From Parcubacteria group bacterium (lineage in GTDB: Bacteria > Patescibacteriota > Minisyncoccia > JACPCQ01), in the NCBI GenBank assembly GCA_016179715.1, contig JACPCQ010000045.1, forward strand, positions 1 to 6,485: a DNA stretch of 6,485 bases, in the 5' to 3' direction. The notes under the pieces are model-generated. The model searched no databases and was not told the DNA's origin. It saw only the letters and a list, made by a program, of their open reading frames with translations. The translations under genes and the position numbers were made by a program. Position 1 is the stretch's first letter, and each line of letters opens with the position of its first letter. Below, in pieces: positions 1 to 5,687 of this stretch.

Positions 1-144
1 CACCTTCAGTATAGCTTCTCTCGGCACATTTTCAAAATTTGTTTTGGCGTCCTCAATAAGACAATCACGAATCTCAAGTGGATATAAAAGTAAGCGCGGG
101 AGATATTTTATTTCATGCCATGCGGTGTTGTAGAAGTTTTTGTA
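1..144 (-). other. Open reading stretch at window edge, possible partial or decayed gene
   Basis: After the TGA of the dehydrogenase gene, the same minus-strand frame stays open for 48 codons to the window edge. It reads as ordinary protein-like sequence (for example YPLEIRDCLIEDAKTN followed by FENVPREAILKV). No ATG or TTG is present in it. The only conventional start is a GTG at 25-27, with no Shine-Dalgarno before it. It may be the 5' part of a downstream gene with an unusual start, a decayed gene fragment, or chance. I do not recognise a family. The other two minus frames are closed, and the plus-strand reading closes at 85-87. Sequence left of the window is needed to decide. Confidence 0.3.
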
Positions 145-1098
145 TCAGTTTACTTGGTTTATTAGAGATCCTTCGAGAAAGCTCTCGATATTCCCAACAA
201 AAATTTCCTGTTTCGCTATTCTTGCCTCTTTTGTTATGTAAGCGATTGGAGGATAAATTATACAATTCTCAAATTTTGAAAGTTTCTTTATATTCTCCGA
301 GGACATTTCATCAGAATGGTCTAAAATAAAGGTTATGTCTTTGTCCACCAATCTTTTCTCTAAAGCATCGATATCCACTAATTCCATTGGTGCTGTATTT
401 ATCACAACGGCCCCCTTCTTAATTTTTTGAATTCTTTCTTTGTTCAAAAAATTTTCAGTATCTTTTACTTGAGCAAAATGTAATGAGAGGAAATCACATT
501 TAGAGATTAAGATGTCTGCGTCTTCGTATTTAACACCCTTTATCTCAAACTCTTTTCTCCTGTCTACATTCCAATACCTAACATCTGCACCAAAGCCTAA
601 AGCTATTTCTGCAACCCTGCTACCAATCCTTCCCAAACCTAAAATTCCGAATATCTTATTTTTAATTTCAACAGCTGAAAAACCGGCTTCAGAATAGTTG
701 TCCTCTCTTGTTTGTTTCTTCCCTCTTTCTATCTCTCTAACATGTTCAAGAATTATACCGAAGACAAATTCTGCAACTGCTTCAGTCGCATACCCCGGAA
801 TATTACAAACAGAAATTCTTTTGCTCTTTGCGTAATCAACATCAACCTTGCCATAAGCGGTAGCCAATACCCCGATATATTTCAAACCAGGAGCACTATC
901 TATAATTTCCTTATTAACTATTATGCCAAATCCTGTAAGTAAGCAGTCCGTATCAATTAATTCACTTTTTATTTCAGAACTATCTTTGGGAAGGTTGATT
1001 ATTTTTTCGGCCAACACTTTAATTCTTTGCCAATACGCAGAATCTAATGCGAATTCGCCAATTCCAATAGTAAGAATTTTTTTAATTTTTTTATCCAT
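145..1098 (-). CDS. D-2-hydroxyacid dehydrogenase family protein, active-site residues replaced
   Basis: This 317-residue protein has the family's usual length and layout. The N-terminal half carries the substrate-domain signature around 72-121 (GLKYIGVLATAYGKVD, then CNIPGYATEAVAEF). A Rossmann domain follows, with the dinucleotide motif GILGLGRIGSR at 151-161 (Gly154, Gly156, Gly159). The C-terminus, ESFLEGSLINQVN, is the usual family ending. Members normally reduce 2-keto acids or oxidise D-2-hydroxy acids with NAD(P)H, using an Arg-Glu-His set. Here the Arg of the usual NTARG motif is Pro237 (NTAPM) and the His of the usual PHIA motif is Pro284 (YPPIA). An acidic residue (Asp263 or Glu264) may stand at the Glu position. 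The fold is therefore clear, but ordinary catalysis is doubtful. The ATG at 1098 is the only sensible start and has no clear Shine-Dalgarno. It lies 29 nt downstream of the tRNA, so read-through transcription is possible. The gene is visibly AT-rich compared with dnaG and rpoD, which suggests transfer. Confidence 0.93.
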   Translation of the reverse strand: MDKKIKKILTIGIGEFALDSAYWQRIKVLAEKIINLPKDSSEIKSELIDTDCLLTGFGIIVNKEIIDSAPGLKYIGVLATAYGKVDVDYAKSKRISVCNIPGYATEAVAEFVFGIILEHVREIERGKKQTREDNYSEAGFSAVEIKNKIFGILGLGRIGSRVAEIALGFGADVRYWNVDRRKEFEIKGVKYEDADILISKCDFLSLHFAQVKDTENFLNKERIQKIKKGAVVINTAPMELVDIDALEKRLVDKDITFILDHSDEMSSENIKKLSKFENCIIYPPIAYITKEARIAKQEIFVGNIESFLEGSLINQVN

Positions 1099-1127
1099 TT
1101 TAAGAAAAATTTTCTTTTACTAAAATG

Positions 1128-1199
1128 TGCGCCCGCGAGGAATCGAACCTCGATTACGGGATCCGCAATCCCGTGTCCTGTCCGTTGAACGACGGGCGC
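1128..1199 (-). tRNA. tRNA-Arg, anticodon GCG
   Basis: The minus strand folds as a complete 72-nt cloverleaf. The acceptor stem GCGCCCG pairs with CGGGCGC (7 bp), and the D stem GTTC pairs with GGAC around the loop AACGGACA, which contains the GG pair and A20. The anticodon stem CGGGA/TCCCG encloses TTGCGGA, a four-base variable loop follows, and the T stem CGAGG/CCTCG encloses TTCGATT. The anticodon is GCG, reading CGC and CGU (Arg); C35 and A20 agree with arginine identity. The discriminator is A and no CCA is encoded (the next bases are CAT). Most bacteria read these codons with an ACG anticodon deaminated to inosine, so GCG is uncommon. A promoter-like element lies about 90 nt upstream, and the AT-rich dehydrogenase gene begins 29 nt downstream. 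Confidence 0.95.
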
Positions 1200-1203
1200 A
1201 TGT

Positions 1204-1246
1204 AACGGGACAAGCAAGCTCGCAGTCCCGCTTGCTTCGTACCGTT
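1204..1246 (-). other. Hairpin in the tRNA-Arg leader
   Basis: An 8-bp perfect stem (AAGCAAGC at 1212-1219 with GCTTGCTT at 1230-1237) is extended by a second 5-bp stem (AACGG 1204-1208 with CCGTT 1242-1246). An alternative pairing, GGGAC 1207-1211 with GTCCC 1225-1229, cannot coexist with the main stem. It sits between the likely tRNA promoter and the mature tRNA 5' end. There is no T-tract on either side, so it is not a typical terminator. It could be a processing signal in the precursor or a REP-like palindrome. Confidence 0.5.
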
Positions 1247-1288
1247 CCGCCAACAGTTATATATCATCACACTGTCTGACGCTTCTTT

Positions 1289-1316
1289 ACTATACTTATC
1301 CGGGAGATTTTTTCAA
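1289..1316 (-). promoter_or_regulatory. Probable sigma-70-type promoter for tRNA-Arg
   Basis: On the minus strand, TTGAAA (1311-1316) and TATAGT (1289-1294) are separated by 16 bp. Each differs modestly from the TTGACA/TATAAT consensus. Transcription would start near 1282, giving a leader of about 80 nt before the tRNA. A second -10-like TATAAC (1256-1261) is closer to the tRNA but has no good -35. No other gene start lies between this site and the tRNA. Confidence 0.5.
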
Positions 1317-1336
1317 TGTTTTTCCTTTCTGCCGCT

Positions 1337-2008
1337 CTACCAACCCACCCGCTCGCTTATTTCATCAATAATGGATTCTTCTTGCGGCACTTCTTTGAGA
1401 AATTGCAGCATGTAATCGCGTACGACGACCGGATTCATCGTATCAAGCGGGATGACAAGTTGCGGCACCATTTTCTTTTTTGATTTTATGCTTAACGCTT
1501 TTTTACCACCCGGTTCGTAATAAACCCAAAACGAGTCCAGCGTGTCATAGGGATACAGTTTTTTGTGAATGGTTACTCCGCGCTCCGAAAGTCTGAATAA
1601 AAATTTCTGCGGATGTTGCGCTCCGAGCAAAATAACGGTAAAACCACTCACCAGCGCGAGCACGCCCAGCAGAAAATTATGCAATAAAATAGCGGCGACA
1701 ACAACCAGAACAGAAAGAAATCCTACCATCCAATACCAGTCTGCGCTTTTGGGGCGATGCACATACTCCAGCGTTTCCCAGGAAAGAACATTCGGAAGAA
1801 CGGGGGTATTGGTTGTACGGGGGTTTTCTTCCTGTGATTGGGGCGGCGTTTGGTAAGCTGTTGATGGGGCTGCTGCGTGTAGAGCAGTGCCGGCAAGAAC
1901 GATTTCCACGGGCGCCGTAACAGGCGCGGCATGCTCTTGAGCTTCCGGTTTTTTCTTCCTTTCCGGGCGCGGTCTTTTATATTTTTTTACAACGACAATA
2001 TCTCGCAT
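1337..2008 (-). CDS. Two-helix membrane protein with C-terminal cytoplasmic domain, hypothetical
   Basis: With the ATG at 2008 this is a 223-residue protein. Residues about 1-90 are basic and then Pro/Ala/Gln-rich (KKYKRPRPERKKK near the N-terminus), probably disordered. Two adjacent hydrophobic segments follow, at about 91-110 (WYWMVGFLSVLVVVAAILLH) and 112-130 (FLLGVLALVSGFTVILLGA), joined by a very short turn. The C-terminal 90 residues alternate beta-like stretches (GVTIHKKLYPYDTLDSFWVYY, then KMVPQLVIPL) and end in a helix. This resembles the bacterial PH-like membrane protein pattern, but the resemblance is by pattern only. Function is unknown. An ATG seven codons upstream (2029) is in frame, but a -10-like TATACT (2018-2023) lies between the two ATGs, which favours the 2008 start with an almost leaderless mRNA. 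The stop is TAG. Confidence 0.82.
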   Translation of the reverse strand: MRDIVVVKKYKRPRPERKKKPEAQEHAAPVTAPVEIVLAGTALHAAAPSTAYQTPPQSQEENPRTTNTPVLPNVLSWETLEYVHRPKSADWYWMVGFLSVLVVVAAILLHNFLLGVLALVSGFTVILLGAQHPQKFLFRLSERGVTIHKKLYPYDTLDSFWVYYEPGGKKALSIKSKKKMVPQLVIPLDTMNPVVVRDYMLQFLKEVPQEESIIDEISERVGW

Positions 2009-2017
2009 GATAATCAC

Positions 2018-2046
2018 AGTATAGCGCATTACTTAAGAGGCAAAAA
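2018..2046 (-). promoter_or_regulatory. Possible promoter placing the mRNA start at the membrane-protein ATG
   Basis: TATACT (2018-2023, minus strand) lies 9 nt before the ATG at 2008, so transcription would begin 0-3 nt before the start codon. The -35 at 17 bp is poor (TTTTTG, 2041-2046) and overlaps the T-tract of the upstream terminator. No Shine-Dalgarno precedes either candidate ATG. Confidence 0.4.
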
Positions 2047-2072
2047 GAAACGCGCCAAAGGGTTGGCGCGTT
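2038..2072 (-). terminator. Rho-independent terminator of the zinc-ribbon gene
   Basis: There is a perfect 10-bp stem: AACGCGCCAA at 2049-2058 pairs with TTGGCGCGTT at 2063-2072, with a 4-nt loop. On the minus strand the stem is followed directly by TTTCTTTTTG. There is no T-tract on the plus side, so it acts on minus-strand transcription only. It lies between the zinc-ribbon gene and the membrane-protein gene and separates them into two transcription units. Confidence 0.8.
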
Positions 2073-2091
2073 GCTTGCGGGAGTGGTACAT

Positions 2092-2111
2092 GCGGCGTCT
2101 ATTTACGCCGC
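2092..2111 (-). repeat. Hairpin spanning the stop codon of the zinc-ribbon gene
   Basis: A perfect 7-bp inverted repeat, GCGGCGT (2092-2098) and ACGCCGC (2105-2111), has a 6-nt loop that holds the TAA stop codon of the minus-strand gene. No T-tract follows, so it is not a terminator by itself. It may protect the mRNA 3' end together with the terminator about 20 nt beyond it. Confidence 0.4.
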
Positions 2112-2306
2112 CGGTTCAGCTAAAGAAGGCTTTGGGACTACTATTACGAGGGGAGAACAGGAAAAATGGAAACGAGCGTTCTCTCGTTTTCTGTCTTTCA
2201 GGTCGGAGGTTGCCACCACACCCTGTTCTGTGGTGATTTCCTCCCCGCACTTTGGGCAAATGCCCAATGATGTTGGCAGATGGCCATTCGTGTCCTCGGT
2301 GCCCAT
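2103..2306 (-). CDS. Small zinc-ribbon / treble-clef-like protein
   Basis: This is a 67-residue protein. CPKC at 17-20 is followed after 26 residues by HFSC at 47-50, giving a Cys-x2-Cys ... His-x2-Cys set that could bind one zinc ion. Between them is a charged stretch (DLKDRKRENAR). The tail (VIVVPKPSLAEPAA) is Pro/Ala-rich. The start is well supported: AAGGAG at 2312-2317 (minus strand) lies 5 nt before the ATG, the best Shine-Dalgarno in the window. An extended -10 promoter lies upstream and a T-tailed terminator downstream. The gene is divergent from dnaG. The role is unknown; small proteins with this zinc pattern can bind nucleic acid or protein partners. The overlapping frames 2116-2352 and 2198-2401 lack such signals. 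Confidence 0.75.
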   Translation of the reverse strand: MGTEDTNGHLPTSLGICPKCGEEITTEQGVVATSDLKDRKRENARFHFSCSPLVIVVPKPSLAEPAA

Positions 2307-2311
2307 TGACG

Positions 2312-2317
2312 CTCCTT
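2312..2317 (-). promoter_or_regulatory. Shine-Dalgarno AAGGAG for the zinc-ribbon gene
   Basis: AAGGAG on the minus strand is spaced 5 nt from the ATG at 2304-2306 and decides this start. It is notable because the other genes here lack one. Confidence 0.8.
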
Positions 2318-2367
2318 AATGGTTTGAGAGAACGCAGGGCAATGTCCGGCAAGGAACTCTTTTCTTA

Positions 2368-2376
2368 AATATAGCA
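2368..2376 (-). promoter_or_regulatory. Extended -10 promoter for the zinc-ribbon gene
   Basis: TGCTATATT on the minus strand is an extended -10 (TGn plus TATATT). No good -35 is seen at 17 bp, as is usual for extended -10 promoters. Transcription would start near 2361, giving a leader of about 55 nt that contains the Shine-Dalgarno. Confidence 0.5.
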
Positions 2377-2394
2377 CGGAAAACGATGTGCCTA

Positions 2395-2428
2395 TGTGCA
2401 TAAGTTGTTGTGTATAAATTTTGTATAA
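2395..2428 (-). promoter_or_regulatory. Tandem DnaA-box-like 9-mers upstream of dnaG
   Basis: Read on the minus strand, TTATGCACA (2395-2403) and TTATACACA (2409-2417) both fit the DnaA-box consensus TTATNCACA. TTATACAAA (2420-2428) has one mismatch. All three face the same way; the last two are 11 bp apart, one helical turn. The cluster lies 50-90 bp upstream of the dnaG start, between the divergent promoters. It suggests control of dnaG, and so of rpoD, by DnaA. The AT-rich context raises the chance of accidental matches. Confidence 0.45.
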
Positions 2429-2445
2429 CCGTCTGCGGCTGAATG

Positions 2446-2480
2446 CTGGCGGGGCGCGAAAAACAGCGTATAATAGAGCT
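2446..2480 (+). promoter_or_regulatory. dnaG promoter with leaderless geometry
   Basis: A perfect TATAAT occurs at 2469-2474, six bases before the ATG at 2481, so transcription should begin at or next to the start codon. The -35 is weak (CTGGCG at 2446-2451, 17-bp spacer). No Shine-Dalgarno is present beyond a poor AGAG at 2475-2478. Two further -10-like motifs, TATAAA at 2413-2418 and TATAAC at 2424-2429, overlap the DnaA-box-like repeats and could drive longer transcripts. Confidence 0.6.
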
Positions 2481-4235
2481 ATGTCGTCGGGTGCCGCAGA
2501 GCAGATTAAAAGCCGGCTCGGGGTGCTGGATGTGGTGCAAAGCTATGTGCGCCTGCAAAAAGCCGGCGCAAATTACAAAGCAGTCTGCCCGTTCCACTCC
2601 GAGAAGACGCCGTCGTTTTTTGTCTCTCCCGCGCGTGAATCGTGGCATTGTTTCGGCTGTTCGCGCGGCGGGGACATTTTTAGTTTTGTGCAGGAAATAG
2701 AAGGAGTGGATTTTATTGATGCGCTCAATCTGCTTGCCGCGCGCGCGGGCATTGAAGTAAAAAAAGAAGACCCGCGCCAGCGCTCCGAGCGAGAGCGCCT
2801 CTTGGAACTTACAGAATGCGCGACAGCATTTTTCCAGTCTGCGCTCATACTGCAGCCGGCCGCCTGCGCGTATCTTAAAGAGCGCGGCGTTACTGAAGAC
2901 ACCATCAAAACATTTCGCATCGGTTACGCTCCGCGTTCATGGGATGCGTTACTGGGCCGACTGCGGGCCAAGGGCTACCGCGATACCGAGATTGTTGCTT
3001 CCGGACTCGCTGTTGCTTCCGCGCGACCGAGTGGGGCACGGTACCACGATCGCTTTCGCGGCCGCATCATGTTTCCGCTCGCAGATGCAACCGGAAGGAT
3101 TGTAGGTTTTTCCGGTCGCACCTTTGTTGCTCCCGGGGAGCAGGTTGACGAGGCTGCTCAAGGAGGCAAATACATCAATACCCCGCAGACCTTACTCTAC
3201 AACAAGTCAAAAATACTCTACGGATTTGACCGCGCAAAAATCGCCATCAGGAAAGAAAATGCTTGCATTCTCGTTGAAGGACAGATGGATGTTATCCTCT
3301 CGCATCAATCCGGGGTTGCCAACGCGGTGGCCGTGTCTGGCACGGCCCTTACCACCGATCACTTGCGCGCGGTGCGGCGCATTGCGGATACGCTAATTTT
3401 TGCGTTTGATTGCGACAGCGCCGGAACGGCTGCGGTAGAGCGCAGTGTTACCGATGCGCTCGCAGAGCAGTTTGATGTCCGGGTTATTACGCTTCCGGAA
3501 GACAGGGACCCTGCCGACGTTGCGCGCGAAGGAGCGGAGCAATGGAAGAAGGCTTCCGCACAGTCGCGCCCGTTTCTTGAGTTCTTGTTGGAAGAACAGC
3601 TCGCCAAAAAAGAACATCAAGAGGAACATCTTGTCTGGCGTGATGCCGCGGCAAAACTTCTTCCATTTATTGTGCGCATGCCCGGCGCGGTGGACCGGGC
3701 GTTTTGGGTACGCGCCATTGCGCATCGGGTCGGAATGCGCGAAGACGCGCTGTGGGAAGAGCTTTCAAAATATGCGCAAAATTCCAGAAAACGTTTTTTT
3801 GGCGTGTTTCGGCAGGAACGCGGCGCCGGAGAAGCGGAGACGAAAAAACGCACACGGCGGGATATGCTTGAAGAACGTCTGGTGGGTATTGCGTTTTGGA
3901 AGGGCGTCGCGGCAATTGCGCAAAAAGAAGAAAAAAACAGCTTGTTTCGCGAAGAGCGTCGCGCGCTTCTTGAAGCATTGTCATCAGGAAAACCGCTCTC
4001 CGGTAACGATCAACGTTACGCACAGAAACTTGCGTTTGAGTCGGAACTCTTCTATGGTGAGGGGGACCTAACCGAAGAAATCACGCAGCTTTTTTCGGAG
4101 CTGGAACGCCAAGAGGCGCGGGAGCGGCTTGCGGTGCTGGGCAGGGACATTCGCACGCTTGAACTTGCGGGTAAAAACGACCAAGTACGCGAGCGCGTCA
4201 AAGAGTTTCAGGAACTTTCCAAGAAGATACGGTAA
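2481..4235 (+). CDS. dnaG: DNA primase DnaG
   Basis: This 584-residue protein (E. coli DnaG has 581) synthesises RNA primers on the lagging strand at the replication fork. The N-terminal CHC2 zinc finger is complete: Cys36, His39 (CPFHSEKTPSF), Cys57 and Cys60 (HCFGC). The RNA-polymerase core follows, with YHDRFRGRIMFPL at 188-200 and GKYINTPQTLLYNKSKILYG at 229-248. The TOPRIM metal-binding residues are present: Glu266 and Asp270 in ILVEGQMDV, then Asp310 and Asp312 in FDCDSAG. The region after about 370 is charged and poorly conserved, where the DnaB-interaction domain belongs. The start was set at ATG 2481, giving MSSGAAEQIKSRLGVLDVV, because family alignment begins there. An in-frame TTG at 2421 would add 20 non-family residues and lie upstream of the -10. 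rpoD follows after 89 bp, the classic dnaG-rpoD order. Confidence 0.98.
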   Translation: MSSGAAEQIKSRLGVLDVVQSYVRLQKAGANYKAVCPFHSEKTPSFFVSPARESWHCFGCSRGGDIFSFVQEIEGVDFIDALNLLAARAGIEVKKEDPRQRSERERLLELTECATAFFQSALILQPAACAYLKERGVTEDTIKTFRIGYAPRSWDALLGRLRAKGYRDTEIVASGLAVASARPSGARYHDRFRGRIMFPLADATGRIVGFSGRTFVAPGEQVDEAAQGGKYINTPQTLLYNKSKILYGFDRAKIAIRKENACILVEGQMDVILSHQSGVANAVAVSGTALTTDHLRAVRRIADTLIFAFDCDSAGTAAVERSVTDALAEQFDVRVITLPEDRDPADVAREGAEQWKKASAQSRPFLEFLLEEQLAKKEHQEEHLVWRDAAAKLLPFIVRMPGAVDRAFWVRAIAHRVGMREDALWEELSKYAQNSRKRFFGVFRQERGAGEAETKKRTRRDMLEERLVGIAFWKGVAAIAQKEEKNSLFREERRALLEALSSGKPLSGNDQRYAQKLAFESELFYGEGDLTEEITQLFSELERQEARERLAVLGRDIRTLELAGKNDQVRERVKEFQELSKKIR

Positions 4236-4250
4236 TTGCTTTTGTCACAT

Positions 4251-4271
4251 GATTCGTTGTAGAGGCGAATC
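4251..4271 (+). repeat. Small hairpin between dnaG and rpoD
   Basis: GATTCG (4251-4256) pairs with CGAATC (4266-4271) around a 9-nt loop. It has no T-tract directly after it. It could cause weak attenuation or processing between the two genes, as in the E. coli operon where the dnaG-rpoD gap is an RNA cleavage site. The signal is modest. Confidence 0.3.
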
Positions 4272-4315
4272 TTATCTGGCAGGGCGGCAAGCCGGTCAAC
4301 ATCGTTTTTATTTTT

Positions 4316-4321
4316 TATAGT
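4316..4321 (+). promoter_or_regulatory. Possible -10 element immediately before rpoD
   Basis: TATAGT ends three bases before the rpoD ATG, in a T-rich run (4306-4316). The overlapping TTTATA (4314-4319) would place the mRNA start on the ATG. No good -35 is visible and there is no Shine-Dalgarno. This suggests a separate, perhaps leaderless, rpoD transcript. Confidence 0.35.
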
Positions 4322-4324
4322 ACC

Positions 4325-5668
4325 ATGGCAGCAAAACGACAGTTTGCAAAAAGGCAAAAAAAACAGACTTCCCGCAAAACAACCCGCAAAACTGTAAAAA
4401 AGCGCCAAGACGCCGCATCCGCAGGGCGCGCGCGCCTGACCGCAAAAAAGCATTCTCTGCGTCGCGATTCCGCTTTGTCATCGGCAAAAATGGAAACTGC
4501 GCCGAAAGCGACATCGCGTCCCGCCGCATCATCACAAAAGATGCGCGCGGCAACAGGGACTGCGCAAAAACCAACAGCGCGAAGATTTACCGCAAAACGC
4601 AAAGCCGAAGAGTTTAGCGAAGAACATGTCACGGAATTACTGCGTCAAGGGCGTCTGCGCGGGTTTGTTACGTACGCGGAGATATTGCAGCGATTTCCGC
4701 ACATTGAGGAAAACATTATTTTTTTGGAGGACCTCTACGGCCGTTTTCAGGAAGAGGGGATTGATGTGTTAGAGGGGGGCGGGCTCTTGGATATTTCGGA
4801 AGAAAAAACACGCCTATCAACGCCCGAAGAACCGCGGGATCTCTCTTCGGATTCGGTACAAATGTATCTGCGCGAAATAGGGCGTATTCCGTTAATCAAC
4901 GCCGCCGAAGAAAAAGAACTCGCCAAGCGCATTGAGCAGGGGGACGAGGACGCAAAAAGCAAACTCGCGCAGGCAAACCTGCGCTTGGTAGTGTCCATTG
5001 CAAAAAAATATGTCGGGCGCACAAACTTAACGCTTCTGGATTTGGTGCAGGAGGGGAACCTCGGGCTTTTTCGCGCGGTGGAAAAATTTGACTGGCGCAG
5101 GGGATACAAGTTCTCTACCTATGCGACATGGTGGATTCGGCAAGCCGTCACCCGCGCGATAGCGGACCAGGCGCGCACCATCCGCATTCCGGTGCACATG
5201 GTAGAGACAATCTCAAAATATCAACAGGTGGTGCGTAGGCTCACACAAGACCTCGGTCGGGACCCGCTTGCCGGAGAGATTGCTGCAGAAATGGGAGTGG
5301 AGGTGGAAAAAATTCACCAGATTCAGAAAATATCGCAGGAGACAGTGTCGCTGGAAGCGCCTGTGGGGGAGGACGGAGAAGATTCCACACTCGGCGAATT
5401 CATAAAAGATGAAAAAATGCTCTCGCCCGCCCAAGAGGCCGCACGGCGATTGTTGCGCGATCAGGTACGCGAGATTTTGCTGGACCTAAGCGCCAGAGAG
5501 CAGAAGATTTTAAGGATGCGTTTCGGACTGGATGACGGAATTACGCACACGCTTGAGGAAGTGGGAAAAGAATTCGGTGTTACCCGCGAGCGCATCCGCC
5601 AGATTGAAGCAAAGGCCATTGAAAAAATCCGCCAGCACGATAAAGCAAAAAATCTGGAAGGGTACTAG
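4325..5668 (+). CDS. rpoD: RNA polymerase primary sigma factor (sigma-70 family, RpoD/SigA)
   Basis: This 447-residue housekeeping sigma factor directs RNA polymerase to promoters. Residues 1-93 form a Lys/Arg/Ala/Thr-rich tail (for example KKQTSRKTTRKTVKKRQ) resembling histone tails. Region 1.1 follows (about 94-155: EEHVTELLRQGRLRGFVTYA), then region 1.2 (DSVQMYLREIGRIPL, 176-190). Region 2 spans about 217-292, including NLRLVVSIAKKYVGR, LLDLVQEGNLGLFRAVEKFD and the melting/-10 segment YKFSTYATWWIRQAVTRAI. Region 3 covers roughly 293-350. Region 4.2 ends the protein with the helix-turn-helix TLEEVGKEFGVTRERIRQIE (409-428). No GGAGG-like site precedes the ATG. The final 28 codons are duplicated 215 bp downstream, so this copy of the 3' end may be acquired or original. 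The stop is TAG. Confidence 0.98.
   Translation: MAAKRQFAKRQKKQTSRKTTRKTVKKRQDAASAGRARLTAKKHSLRRDSALSSAKMETAPKATSRPAASSQKMRAATGTAQKPTARRFTAKRKAEEFSEEHVTELLRQGRLRGFVTYAEILQRFPHIEENIIFLEDLYGRFQEEGIDVLEGGGLLDISEEKTRLSTPEEPRDLSSDSVQMYLREIGRIPLINAAEEKELAKRIEQGDEDAKSKLAQANLRLVVSIAKKYVGRTNLTLLDLVQEGNLGLFRAVEKFDWRRGYKFSTYATWWIRQAVTRAIADQARTIRIPVHMVETISKYQQVVRRLTQDLGRDPLAGEIAAEMGVEVEKIHQIQKISQETVSLEAPVGEDGEDSTLGEFIKDEKMLSPAQEAARRLLRDQVREILLDLSAREQKILRMRFGLDDGITHTLEEVGKEFGVTRERIRQIEAKAIEKIRQHDKAKNLEGY
5585..5668 (+). repeat. rpoD 3'-end direct repeat, copy 1 (in frame)
   Basis: These 84 bp, the last 27 codons plus stop of rpoD, match 5800-5883 with four substitutions: AAG/AAA, GCC/GCG, GGG/GGA and TAG/TAA. 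All are third-position and synonymous. The match begins exactly at the Arg421 codon and ends at the stop. Confidence 0.95.
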
Positions 5669-5687
5669 CGCTCGCGGGAAAGGGGGT

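Noticed and set aside
145..147. TGA recoded as glycine, fusing the dehydrogenase to the following open stretch
   Set aside because: The protein ends at the usual family C-terminus before TGA, and long genes in the window have no internal TGA, so the standard code fits.
1204..1246. H-type pseudoknot in the tRNA leader
   Set aside because: The connecting loops would be zero-length across 5- and 8-bp stems, so the two pairings are alternatives rather than simultaneous.
2029..2091. 20-codon minus-strand frame after the zinc-ribbon gene
   Set aside because: It runs through the terminator hairpin, has no Shine-Dalgarno and shows no protein features.
2395..2428. Chromosomal replication origin
   Set aside because: There are only three box-like sites, no clear AT-rich unwinding repeats and no dnaA or dnaN nearby. 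A regulatory role is more economical.
2421..2480. TTG start giving a longer DnaG
   Set aside because: The extra 20 residues do not fit the family, and the region contains the perfect -10 and DnaA-box-like sites. ATG 2481 fits the DnaG N-terminus.
2316..2648. Minus-strand open frame opposite the dnaG start
   Set aside because: It overlaps the conserved zinc-finger coding region of dnaG and the divergent promoters, and its composition is that of an antisense reading.
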